From positions 1 through 46,882 of the forward strand of contig NZ_CALTSY010000014.1 of the NCBI RefSeq assembly GCF_943908415.1: DNA of 46,882 bases, written 5' to 3'. Both the position numbers and the translations under genes were made by a program. Below, one piece after another: positions 16,247 to 25,372 of the stretch. The stretch comes from an uncultured Anaerococcus sp. (lineage in GTDB: Bacteria > Bacillota > Clostridia > Tissierellales > Peptoniphilaceae). Every line of letters begins with the position of its first letter. Position 1 is the stretch's first letter. The notes below the pieces were generated by a model. It did no database searches. It saw only the letters and a program-made list of their open reading frames with translations, and had not been told where the DNA came from.

Positions 16247-17281
16247 CTAATATTTAGCTAAAATAGCTTCTGCTCTTTTTATAAGTTCTCTAGCTTCTGT
16301 TGCTAATTGGTTTAAATATTTTCCATTAGTCTTTGCGAAATTAGGAGTCTTTTCAAATAAGAAGTCTACTGCTCTTAGTTGAATTTTGGCATCTTCTACT
16401 GATTTTTTTAATCTTTCTAAATCTTCTGGGCTAATTTTTGATTTACCTGTTTCTTTTTTACTCCCGTTTGTTTGAAGATTTGAAGCATCTCCTATATATA
16501 AAGTTTTACTTCCTGTAAGATTTACTGAGTTTTCATTATTATTTGCTATTTTTCTAGCAAACTCTCCTGCTGCATAGTTCCATTTTCCATTTGGGTTATT
16601 CATTTCTGAAAAGCCTATATATTTAAATTCTGGATTTAGGATTGAGTGCAAGTGTCCATTATTAGCATCTGATACACCCTTTGCTTCTTTTAACATTTGA
16701 TATTCTGATTTATTATCTAAATATTTAGAAGGTAAAAATGACCATTGATTAAAGGCCTTAGCTGGACTTTCTTGTGCTGTACTAGATGCTACAATTTCTC
16801 CATTAGGATATATACCATTAACTTTAGCTGTATCAAATGATCTACCATCTGGTCTTTCATGGCTTAAGTCAGTGTATAATTGTTCATAAGCTCTTTGGAT
16901 AGCTATTTTCTCTAAATCATTAGACCACTTTAATCCATTTACATAAGCTTGTTTAGTTGTATATCCATTTGCTTTTGCAACGTCTTGTATGCGCTCTGTC
17001 TTTGAATTAGAGTTTCCTAAAGTATAAAGAATATTTTCATCCCATAGTTTTGATCTAATATCTCTTACTTCATTTAAAACTTCTTTTTTTAAATCTTCGT
17101 TTTGTCTTAGGCTAATAGTGCTTTCTTTATAAACTCCCTTGCCTGTATCTACACCTAGTTGTGCTGGTGTTGATGTCATACTTGATGCGTAGCTAGTAGT
17201 TTGCCCACTAAAACTTGTAGCTCCTAAAAACGAAAATGATAGGGCAAGAGTTAGGGCTGCTAATTTTTTGGTATTTCTCAT
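16247..17281 (-). CDS. Secreted CAP (SCP/PR-1) domain protein
   Basis: This protein has a Sec signal peptide (about residues 1-32). A CAP domain spans about 115-245, with the family cavity residues visible as His141 in LSHERPDG, Glu162 in NGEIVA and the GHLHSILNPEFKYIGF stretch (His210, His212). After a short linker, residues 290-344 repeat the C-terminal module of the neighbouring EF-hand protein with about 43 of 55 identities counted by eye. AAGGAG precedes ATG. CAP proteins are extracellular and their molecular role in bacteria is mostly unknown. The gene ends just before the MITE-like hairpin. Confidence 0.85.
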   Translation of the reverse strand: MRNTKKLAALTLALSFSFLGATSFSGQTTSYASSMTSTPAQLGVDTGKGVYKESTISLRQNEDLKKEVLNEVRDIRSKLWDENILYTLGNSNSKTERIQDVAKANGYTTKQAYVNGLKWSNDLEKIAIQRAYEQLYTDLSHERPDGRSFDTAKVNGIYPNGEIVASSTAQESPAKAFNQWSFLPSKYLDNKSEYQMLKEAKGVSDANNGHLHSILNPEFKYIGFSEMNNPNGKWNYAAGEFARKIANNNENSVNLTGSKTLYIGDASNLQTNGSKKETGKSKISPEDLERLKKSVEDAKIQLRAVDFLFEKTPNFAKTNGKYLNQLATEARELIKRAEAILAKY

Positions 17282-17361
17282 AGATATCTCCTTATTATAT
17301 TGATAATACCATTATACTTCTAAAAAATTGCTTAGCTTTTCTATTAATCCATGTATGGAGC

Positions 17362-18999
17362 TTAAATATCATAAAATCCTAATTTGTATGAATTAATTGC
17401 AAGTTTTCTAAAAATAATAATTGTAGCTAAAATTATAAAGAGAACTATAAGCATGGCTAAGCTATGACCATTACTCGATATATTCATTATTAATACATAT
17501 ATAGCAAATAATATACCCGCATATATAAAGCTTAAGAAGTAATAAATCATACCCCTTACTCCTCCCTTACTAAGCTCCTCTGGTTTTTTCCAATTTGTAT
17601 TTATATTTTTACTACCAAGATATAAGCCTAGATCAGTAGCTAGGTATATAGAAAGAACTTGTCCTATAAAAAATATAAGGCTAAGCTTTATACCAAATCC
17701 TAAGCCAAATGCTAATATTAAACTTAAGATTAAGGAAAATATAGCTGATACAGTAAAGTTTGCCAAAAATCTCGCCTTAAAATGCTTTTTAGGATCTATA
17801 GCTAAAGTCTGAAAAAGATAAAAACTACTGCGCTCTCTAGATAGGTCATTTACTGCAAATCCTGAGTTAACCCAGGTTAATAAGCCTATGGCAAATCCTG
17901 TTAAAAATATCCAAGACATGGTCATATAATCTTGGTTAAGATCTAACTCATTTATAAAATCTTTACCTATAGTGATAGTCATTACTCCAAATATAATTAT
18001 CATCATTATAGCTTGTGATAAGAAAACTATATTGGAAAATAAATTTTTAATATCTCTTTTAAATATAGCCTTTAATTGAGAACTCTCTTTAAATTCATGA
18101 TTAGCTTTGCTTTTATTACTAGCTTTTCTAGGATTGCTATCAGAAACAGCATCGTAATATATTTTATTGGATATCTTATAAAGCATGAATACTAGGGCTA
18201 GGGATATGGCTGCTAACAGCAATGTATAGATAAGCATGTGGCCTAGACCTCCACTCAAGCTTTGCCCATAAAGTTTAGCATTAAAAAATATATTAGATAT
18301 AGAAGAAAGAGCTAACATTACTGAGTCCATTACTTCGGCTTCTTCTCCCATACTAGCTGGATTTCTACCAGAAAAGGAAAAATAGTATATCAATCCTATT
18401 GCAGCAAATAGTATTAGATATCCTATATTCTTAAACAACTTTCTGTGGCTGCCTATATTGGTAAATCTCATTACACATAATATCAAAAACGATAGAATTG
18501 CGTAAGGGATTGTTATCATGCTTATGAAATTTATAATGGCAAGTATAGCAACTGGTAGACTAAATCCTTTAAAGTAAAAGTAAACTCCCATATTTATTAA
18601 TAAGAATAAATAAAAGTCCAAAAAAGATAGGATTGTTCCAATTAGCTTACCAATAAATAAATCTCCCTGGCTTATAGGCAAGGACTTATAAAGCTTAATA
18701 TCCTTTGTAGAAAAAAATGTGGATATCATTTTAGCTAAGTAAAAAATCAAAATAGTCAAGCTTACAACTATAGCAAATATGGCAAAGTACATTACTTCTC
18801 CACCTTCTTTATTTAGATATAAACTAGCTAAAGAATAAGAAATAGTCATAGTAAAGTAGCCAAATAATAAGTAGGTAAATATAAAATAAATTACTCTTAA
18901 AGGATATGATTTGGGTAAATTGCTTACATTTTTCTTTGGGTAATAAGGGAAAAACTCCTCCAAAAAAGTGTACTTACTTATAGTCTTTATATTATTCAT
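17362..18999 (-). CDS. ABC transporter permease
   Basis: This 545-residue polytopic membrane protein has roughly 12 hydrophobic segments, an N-terminal cytosolic tail and a charged loop near residue 285-300. It is the membrane partner of the ATPase encoded directly upstream: its ATG lies within the last eight bases of that gene and a GGAG is placed inside it. The long single-chain layout resembles ABC-2-type exporter permeases of Firmicutes that carry peptides or lipids, but no signature fixes a substrate. No sensor kinase or response regulator is next to it. Confidence 0.82.
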   Translation of the reverse strand: MNNIKTISKYTFLEEFFPYYPKKNVSNLPKSYPLRVIYFIFTYLLFGYFTMTISYSLASLYLNKEGGEVMYFAIFAIVVSLTILIFYLAKMISTFFSTKDIKLYKSLPISQGDLFIGKLIGTILSFLDFYLFLLINMGVYFYFKGFSLPVAILAIINFISMITIPYAILSFLILCVMRFTNIGSHRKLFKNIGYLILFAAIGLIYYFSFSGRNPASMGEEAEVMDSVMLALSSISNIFFNAKLYGQSLSGGLGHMLIYTLLLAAISLALVFMLYKISNKIYYDAVSDSNPRKASNKSKANHEFKESSQLKAIFKRDIKNLFSNIVFLSQAIMMIIIFGVMTITIGKDFINELDLNQDYMTMSWIFLTGFAIGLLTWVNSGFAVNDLSRERSSFYLFQTLAIDPKKHFKARFLANFTVSAIFSLILSLILAFGLGFGIKLSLIFFIGQVLSIYLATDLGLYLGSKNINTNWKKPEELSKGGVRGMIYYFLSFIYAGILFAIYVLIMNISSNGHSLAMLIVLFIILATIIIFRKLAINSYKLGFYDI

Positions 19000-19714
19000 C
19001 TGTAAGCTCCAAAAATACTGCTTCTAGATTTTCTTTGTGAGAAGCTTGTGTTTTTATTTCATCAAAAGTACCCATAGCTATAATCTTTCCCTTGTTTATA
19101 ATAGCTATCCTATCACAAAGTTCTTGGGCAAGACTCATTAAATGTGTTGAAAAAAACACTGATTTACCATTAGCTGTCCTATCTTTTAGAATCTGCTTTA
19201 AGTTATAAGAACTCTTTGCATCTAGCCCTACTATAGGCTCATCCAAGATTAGAATGTCAGGATCGTTTATAAGACCACCTATTAAAGCTAATCTTTGAGA
19301 CATACCATGTGAATATGTCTCTATCTGATCACCCAAGGCTTCTTTTATATCAAAATATTGCAAGTAATAATCTAGTCTTTGCCTGCGAGTTTGCTCATCT
19401 ATTCCATAAATATCAGCAAGGAAATTTATGTATTCATAACCTGTATAAGTTTCAAAAAGTTCTGGATTATCTGGTATATAAGAAAATTGACTCTTATAAG
19501 CCAAAGGCTCCTCATCTAAGCTTATATCATTAATAGTTATAGTTCCGCTTGTAGGCTTATTAATACCTACTATAGCCTTTATGGTACTAGACTTACCTGC
19601 ACCATTTGGACCTAAGAATCCGAAGATTTCTCCAGGATTTACAAGGAAAGAAACATCTTCTACAGCAATTTTGCCATTGCTGTAAGTTTTGCTAAAATTT
19701 TTAACTTCAATCAT
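18992..19714 (-). CDS. ABC transporter ATP-binding protein
   Basis: This 240-residue ATPase belongs to the ABC-2 exporter (CcmA/DrrA-like) group. Walker A GPNGAGKS is at residues 35-42, the Q-loop segment is FSYIPDNPELF, the signature is SHGMSQRL instead of LSGGQ near 138-145, Walker B is ILILDEP followed by GLDAK, and the switch histidine is in FFSTHL. It overlaps the permease gene by eight bases. Its ribosome site AAAGGGGG lies inside the 3' arm of a stable hairpin ending in six T residues just before ATG, an unusual arrangement. Confidence 0.92.
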   Translation of the reverse strand: MIEVKNFSKTYSNGKIAVEDVSFLVNPGEIFGFLGPNGAGKSSTIKAIVGINKPTSGTITINDISLDEEPLAYKSQFSYIPDNPELFETYTGYEYINFLADIYGIDEQTRRQRLDYYLQYFDIKEALGDQIETYSHGMSQRLALIGGLINDPDILILDEPIVGLDAKSSYNLKQILKDRTANGKSVFFSTHLMSLAQELCDRIAIINKGKIIAMGTFDEIKTQASHKENLEAVFLELTDE

Positions 19715-19745
19715 AAAAAACCCCCTTTAAAACTTTTAAAGGGAG
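19715..19745 (-). terminator. Hairpin with T6 immediately before the ABC ATPase start
   Basis: On the minus strand CTCCCTTTAAA pairs with TTTAAAGGGGG across a 3-base loop and is followed by TTTTTT and then the ATPase ATG. It has the form of an intrinsic terminator for the upstream FUSC gene and also contains the ATPase ribosome site. Confidence 0.7.
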
Positions 19746-19816
19746 TATATCATAATTTTTCTATATATTAAACTATTAAACGCTATAATTCCTAATATAT
19801 ATATTATGTTATATAT

Positions 19817-20320
19817 CTATTTATTAGCATAGTAATTTTTTCTAAATTCAAAGTCAGACCAATTCACTATTATTGCTGAAATAACTCCAATCATGGTATC
19901 AAAGGTCCTATTAAAGGCAAAAAGGAATGGAAGCTCAGCTTCCTTACCGTGATTTATGGTTATAGATAAAAATACTATAGCCATAATAGATATAGCTTTA
20001 GGCTTATCAGCCATGGACATGACCCAAATAATAATTGATGATAAAAAACTTATCAAAATATACTCAAGAGCAGCTGGTAATACATTAGCTGGAACTATCA
20101 AAAGATATATTAGTCCGCAAAGACCCCCAAGCATGGTGCCTATTACTCTATTTTTACCGATATCACGTGAACCTTCCACATCAGATTTTAAGCAAATTAT
20201 TGCCGCTATAGCGCTGTAAAAAGGCAATCCTTCCCCTGGTCTATAATGGGAAATAATCATAGCTAGGGTAACCGCTATAAATGTTTTTATTATCCTAAGG
20301 CCAGGCATTTTGAGTTTCAT
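19817..20320 (-). CDS. FUSC/aromatic acid exporter family membrane protein
   Basis: This 167-residue protein has about five hydrophobic segments and the N-terminal membrane domain typical of FUSC/ArAE proteins: LRIIKTFIAVTLAM, then YSAIAAIICLK with a following SRDIGKNRVIGTMLGGLCG, the family's most conserved stretch. The long cytosolic C-terminal domain of larger members is missing, but short stand-alone forms are common in Firmicutes. The ATG overlaps the stop codon of the nucleoside hydrolase-like gene (ATGA), so the two are translationally coupled. The transported compound is unknown. Confidence 0.82.
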   Translation of the reverse strand: MKLKMPGLRIIKTFIAVTLAMIISHYRPGEGLPFYSAIAAIICLKSDVEGSRDIGKNRVIGTMLGGLCGLIYLLIVPANVLPAALEYILISFLSSIIIWVMSMADKPKAISIMAIVFLSITINHGKEAELPFLFAFNRTFDTMIGVISAIIVNWSDFEFRKNYYANK

Positions 20321-21141
20321 GATAGGCTACCTACAAAGAAATCATAAAAAGCTTCTTCATTTACCTTATGGGCCATATAATTTTTCTTACGGCTACTTAC
20401 ACGTCTTAAAGCTCCCTTTTCTTCCTCAGTATCAACTGTAAATCCTGATTCTTCAAAAATAAAGGCTTCTGGAGCTTGCCTTAGATATAACATAAGAGGA
20501 GCTTTTAAAAATCTATCTTCTTCAGGAATTTTACTATATTCCTCTAAGATTATATCTAAATCTTTATCACTACCCTTTAACTCTTCTATCATATTATCTG
20601 TAAGGGTTAATGAATCAACTAATTCCTTGGGAACTATAAATATTTCTATGCCTGTATTTAACAAGCTATCAATAGCCTTGGGATCTGCAACAAAGTTTTG
20701 CTCAGGCTCTGCACCCAAAGATCCTCCCATGATAAAAATATGGGAAATATAATCTTCCACTTCAGGATACTCTTTAAGTGCCTTTGCAACATTAGTAAGA
20801 GGTCCTGTTGTAATTATATCAATCTTTCCACAATCATCTGCCTTATCAAGTATATTTTCAAAAGCTGGCATATCTTCAATATAATCATCATTAGTTTGCA
20901 ATATATCTTTATCATCATATGAAAACCTAAGATCATCCCCTGACGATACGGATAAGTATAAGCCTTCATTTGCATTTAAGGCAACAATATTTTCAGCAGC
21001 CTTCTTAGGACTCATAGTAGATGAATTTGTGGAAATTCCTACAAGTTCAAAGTCAAAAGAATTGAAGGCCATCTTAAGCATAAGAGCCTCATCTAAGGAA
21101 AAATTTGTATCTATAAAAATAAATGGTTTTTCGTAATCCAT
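20317..21141 (-). CDS. Nucleoside hydrolase-like protein with degenerate metal site
   Basis: The fold and order of motifs match inosine-uridine-preferring nucleoside hydrolases: the N-terminal acidic loop, TTGPLTNVAKAL at 111-122, IFIMGGS at 135-141 and NFVADPKA at 149-156. However, the hallmark DxDxxxDD loop reads DTNFSLDE (residues 11-18), so one calcium-binding Asp is Asn and another is Glu. The catalytic histidine plus the last metal aspartate (HDP-A in the family) are replaced by LKAPLML near 212-218. It is 274 residues against the usual ~310. It is probably inactive as a hydrolase or has an altered activity. It is coupled to the FUSC-like gene. Confidence 0.8.
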   Translation of the reverse strand: MDYEKPFIFIDTNFSLDEALMLKMAFNSFDFELVGISTNSSTMSPKKAAENIVALNANEGLYLSVSSGDDLRFSYDDKDILQTNDDYIEDMPAFENILDKADDCGKIDIITTGPLTNVAKALKEYPEVEDYISHIFIMGGSLGAEPEQNFVADPKAIDSLLNTGIEIFIVPKELVDSLTLTDNMIEELKGSDKDLDIILEEYSKIPEEDRFLKAPLMLYLRQAPEAFIFEESGFTVDTEEEKGALRRVSSRKKNYMAHKVNEEAFYDFFVGSLS

Positions 21142-21280
21142 AATACCTCACTTTTTTTTACTATACTAAGGCTATAAAATTTTACCATTATATAGATCAT
21201 ATATATTTAAAATTGAGTCTATTATTTATAAATTACTCTAACGATTAATATATCTTAACTCAGATCAAATTATTTTTAAA

Positions 21281-21324
21281 AAAACAATGCCCAAAATTTA
21301 TAATTATAATCATAAATTTTGGGC
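21281..21324 (-). terminator. Terminator after the C1 peptidase pseudogene
   Basis: A 13-base-pair perfect stem (21289-21301 with 21312-21324) is followed on the minus strand by ATTGTTTTTTT. Confidence 0.85.
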
Positions 21325-21351
21325 TATTTATCTTATATAAAGCTCTACTTA

Positions 21352-24076
21352 TTATTCAGCCTTTATTTTTATTGTCTTAGTCACTTGTGCATAATCTGAC
21401 CTATTAGCTTGGATTTTTATAGTGTATTCTCCTTGTTTCAAGAAAGAAGCTTGGAATGTTGCTTTGCCTTGATATGAAGTTAAGAACATCTTTTCAGCAA
21501 TTACTCTACCTTCTTGATTTTCAACAGTGAATTTTACACTTGCATTACTTAAATTTGAACCTTTTTCATCCTTTATAATAACTGGTATGCTTATTCTATT
21601 ACTTGTTTTGTAGGAATCTTTTAAATCTAAAAGCTCTATGCTCATTGATTTCTTATTTGGATCTAAGAAATTTACCTCATAGCTTTCATTTAATTTATCT
21701 GAACTATTTTTAGATTTAACCTCAATTTTGTATAAACCTGGACCCATATTTCTATCTGGTTGTATATATACCACTGCACTACCATTACTATCAGTTACTT
21801 TTTCTAGTGGATAATTAAAGTTATTTGGTCCAGTAACTCTTATATCTAAAGGATAACCTCTAACTAAGCTACCATTGCTATTTTTTAACTTAAGGGTAAT
21901 AGCAGCCTTATCTCCATAATAGTATGTCTTTTTATCTGGTGTAAAATCAAGTTTTAAAGAATCAGCACTTTTTTTGACAATAGCAAAGTTCGTACTTGCT
22001 TCACTTTCTTCATTTCCATAGTATGCTATGACTTTTGCTTGATACTTGCCTTCTTTAGCATTTCTATCAGGATAATAAGTATAAGTAGCAAATCCTCTAC
22101 TATCTGTTTTTCCTGAATTTTCATGAACTCTACCATCTGGTGTAGTTATTAATATCTTAACATTTGCATAAGGAAGTACATTTGAACCATTTTTAGTTTG
22201 AATATCAAGCTCTACCTTTTCATCTTCCTTATATTCAGTCTTTTTAGATTTTAGAGAAACGTTAATTTTATTTTCTATAGGTTGATCTTTGTTTTCAATT
22301 ACATTTATATCTATATAGCCATATACTCCAGAACCATCAGTTGCTCTTGCTGTGATAGTGGCTCTACCACTAGATAGACCTTTAACAACTCCATTAGAAT
22401 CTACACTTGCTATATTATTATTTGATGACGTGAATTTAAGTTCTTTATTGCTAGCATCTGCTGGTAAAACTTCAACATCTAGCTTTTGAGAATCTCCAAG
22501 CTCTAGATCGCTGGATTCAGCTTTAATATTAATCTTTTCTACTTTTTTATTTGTACTATCTCTATCATCAATAATTTCTTTAGAATTTGATGGCTTGGTG
22601 AATGCTTTTAAACAAACATTTGTATCTCTTATTTCATTTGTTAAATCAGCCCAATTGCTTCCATCATGTGATACAAATGATTGACCCATAGATGCTCTAG
22701 CTCTTGAAGAATAACCATTAATAGGCATTTCTACAGGGATATTGTACCTATAGCCTGTGCTAGTAAACTTGATAATTGGTGCAAAGTAAGCACCTTTTGG
22801 TATTTGTTGAGGGTCAAACTTAATTGTGGTGTAGCCTGCATATTTTATATTACCTTGGGCTACCTTTACCCTATCATTAAATCCACTATTACCACCAATA
22901 TTTGTATTTACATAAACTTCATAGTCCACGTCATTTGTAGGAACAAATACCCCAACTTCTCCAATTTGAAGGTTTTCTTTAGTTGGTCCAAATACATTAG
23001 CAAACCAACCTGTAGTCCCATTTCCTATAGCATTGGTCATACCAAGTGGGTCATGATACCAAACAGACTTGTCTCTTTCTCTATCTTTAAGCTTAAAGAT
23101 ACAGTTACCAGTACCAATTACACTGTCATAATAAGATATGTAGTAATATCCTCCCATGCTTCCCCAATTGGAACCCCATGAGTTTTTAGCAAGCCATGCA
23201 CCATCTCCTGGCGCTCCACCTTTAAAGTTATTTCTACTATAGTTATCATCCCAACCTACAAGTGTTACAGCATGATCTCCTCTACCTCTACCATGATTAT
23301 AGTGACCCATAGTTTGGAAATTAGTATAGGACTCATCGCCATATACAGTTGTATAAGCTGCACCATTGTTCATGATTTCTTGTTTTAGAGTTGTAGTATC
23401 GTTGGCATTTCTAAGATTTGGTACAAATATAGCACTTTCTAGCTCTTTTAAAGGAGTTAGATTAGATGGGGAATAGAAAATGTATGGATCATATGGATCA
23501 TCTCTTTCATCTATAGGACCTGACCATCTAGCTAAGTAAGCCGATGATAATCTATAAGAGCCTCCATCTTTTGGACCCCAATCAAAGCCATGGGTATTTC
23601 TTAAGTGTTTTTCAGAAAAATCGGTTACTTCATTAGGCAGTAAAACTGACTCAGCAGAACCGTATGTAGCAAAAGCCTAGCATGATCCATTTGGACCTTG
23701 ATCTCTAACAGCTGTAACCCTGCCTTGATCTCTAAGATCAAAACTTCTTGGTAAGTATGTAGACATTTGTCTTTAAAATTTAGGATTATCTATAGCATTA
23801 TAGTCTGTATAGATATTAAATGGGTCGACATTAACACCATTATATTGATCCTTTTCTCCTGAGCCTTGATTATAGAATCTTGGATCTATTGGTGCCTCAT
23901 CTACTCCAAGTTATCGACCAATTGATCAGCTGCCAAACTAAAGGCTTTTTATGATAGATCGATATCATTTACTTGTGAATTCACGCTAGCTTCATCAGCA
24001 TGACTTGTAGTTGTCACTGAACTAAGTCCCATACTGAAAGTAAGCAGAAGCGCTATTAACGATTTCCCTTTTTCAT
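21352..24076 (-). pseudogene. Secreted papain-family (C1) protease with Ig-like domains, decayed
   Basis: The gene has a good ribosome site (AAGGAG) and ATG at 24076, but the first codons run MKKGNR-stop. Restoring one lost A gives a clean signal peptide. Further lesions are TAA at 23951-23949, a lost base near 23910, TAA at 23775-23773, and TAG at 23679-23677, which replaces the Trp after the catalytic cysteine (NGSC-stop-AFAT for SCWAFAT). From there the frame is open to the end: FSEKHL, catalytic His in GDHAVTLVGWDD and Asn in AKNSWGSNWG are intact, then a BIG2-type Ig domain (about residues 285-365 of the open part) and three further Ig-like repeats. The longest open frame from an internal ATG is 673 codons (21352-23373), without the cysteine half, and cannot be an active protease. 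Confidence 0.9.
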
Positions 24077-24110
24077 ATTTATTCTCCTTTATATATTAAT
24101 ATGATTTATA

Positions 24111-24139
24111 ATTATATTAAATTGTTATAAAAGGGTCAA
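24111..24139 (-). promoter_or_regulatory. Intact promoter of the C1 peptidase pseudogene
   Basis: On the minus strand TTGACC (24139-24134), a 17-base spacer and TATAAT (24116-24111) give a near-consensus promoter about 35 bases before the ATG. Confidence 0.7.
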
Positions 24140-24477
24140 ATTGTTTTATTATATTAATTTATTTAAGGGATGATTTAATTTAACATAAATATCTAGTAAA
24201 AAATGTCTATAAAAGAAATTGTTTTATACTTAAAGTTAATAAAATTATATATATTTAAATGATTTTAATAGAAATAACATTTAAGTGATTTCAATAAAAT
24301 ACTAAGTAAATATTTCAATAATTGATTTTGATATAAATATATTACAATTTCTTATAAATATAATTTTTATTTTATCTTTACATAATATTACATAAAAATT
24401 ATTAAATCAATAATCATATACTTATCTACGAAAGATTTTACAAGTTAATTTTATAATTATACATAATCCTTATATAT
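24140..24477. other. AT-rich intergenic stretch without a gene
   Basis: About 340 very AT-rich bases lie between the pseudogene promoter and the panB terminator. I saw no open frame, repeat or RNA motif of note. It may be degraded sequence or an upstream control region. Confidence 0.5.
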
Positions 24478-24512
24478 AAAAAAGATGTGATTTTTGTAAT
24501 CACATCTTTTTT
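24478..24512. terminator. Terminator of panB
   Basis: A 13-base-pair stem (24478-24490 with 24500-24512), A-rich on the left arm and T-rich on the right, lies 30 bases beyond the panB stop and can work in both directions. Confidence 0.88.
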
Positions 24513-24541
24513 GCTAATAATTTTATATATCTTGGTTTTAT

Positions 24542-25372
24542 TTATATAATCTGATCAAGTACATCTTCTTTTATTTTAAAACTATGTTCTTCTGTTGGGA
24601 AGCTACCTTCTTTTACTTCTTTGTCATATTGATTGAAAGCTTCTACTATATCTTCTCCTATATTTGCAAAATGCTTTACAAATTTTGGTGTAAAGTCATC
24701 ATACATACCTAGCATATCTTGATATACTAAAACTTGTCCATCACATCCATCTCCTGCACCTATACCTATAGTTGGTATGCTAAGCACTTGGCTTACCCTA
24801 GTTGCTAGTTCTTTTGGTACACATTCTAGAACTACAGCAAATGCACCTGCTTCTTCTACCGCCTTGGCATCTGCAATTAGCTTTTTGGCAGTTTCTATAT
24901 CCTTTCCTTGAACCTTAAATCCACCTAAAGAATTTATAGATTGAGGAGTTAGTCCTATGTGGGCACAAACTGGTATCTTGGCATCTACGATAGCTTTTAT
25001 TATTTCTTTTACTTCTGTTCCACCTTCGAGTTTTACACAATTCGCCCTACCCTCGCTCATTAGTCTTCCAGCATTTTCTACAGCTTTAGCAATATTTGTA
25101 TTAGTATATGACATAAATGGCATATCACATATAACCATTGTGTCCTTTACTCCACGAGCTACAGCCTTGCTATGGTGAATCATATCTTCTACTGTTACGC
25201 TAAGAGTATCTTCTAGGCCAAGCATAGTCATAGCTAGACTATCACCTACTAAAATAGAATTTATATTAGATTTTTCCACTAACTTAGCTGTTGTGTAATC
25301 ATAAGCAGTTATCATAGTTAATTTTTCGCCATCTTCTTTTGCCTTTTGAAATGTCAAAGTTGTATTTTTCAA
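24542..25372 (-). CDS. panB: 3-methyl-2-oxobutanoate hydroxymethyltransferase (PanB)
   Basis: PanB makes ketopantoate from 2-ketoisovalerate and methylene-tetrahydrofolate, the first committed step to pantothenate. Typical parts are MITAYDYTTAKL near residues 20-31, ILVGDSLAMTMLG (metal-binding Asp) near 40-52, KLEGG near 115, and PTIGIGAGDGCDGQVLVYQDMLG near 198-220. The 276-residue length is normal. The start codon is TTG, overlapping the panG stop (TTGA), with GGGGAG at the right distance; the next in-frame ATG lies within the conserved core, so TTG is the likely start. It is the second gene of a panG-panB unit; panC and panD are not in this window. Confidence 0.95.
   Translation of the reverse strand: MKNTTLTFQKAKEDGEKLTMITAYDYTTAKLVEKSNINSILVGDSLAMTMLGLEDTLSVTVEDMIHHSKAVARGVKDTMVICDMPFMSYTNTNIAKAVENAGRLMSEGRANCVKLEGGTEVKEIIKAIVDAKIPVCAHIGLTPQSINSLGGFKVQGKDIETAKKLIADAKAVEEAGAFAVVLECVPKELATRVSQVLSIPTIGIGAGDGCDGQVLVYQDMLGMYDDFTPKFVKHFANIGEDIVEAFNQYDKEVKEGSFPTEEHSFKIKEDVLDQII

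Noticed and set aside
23374..24076. Stop codons in the protease gene read as programmed recoding or selenocysteine/pyrrolysine
   Set aside because: There are two frameshifts and both TAA and TAG stops, with no recoding structure seen; decay is simpler.
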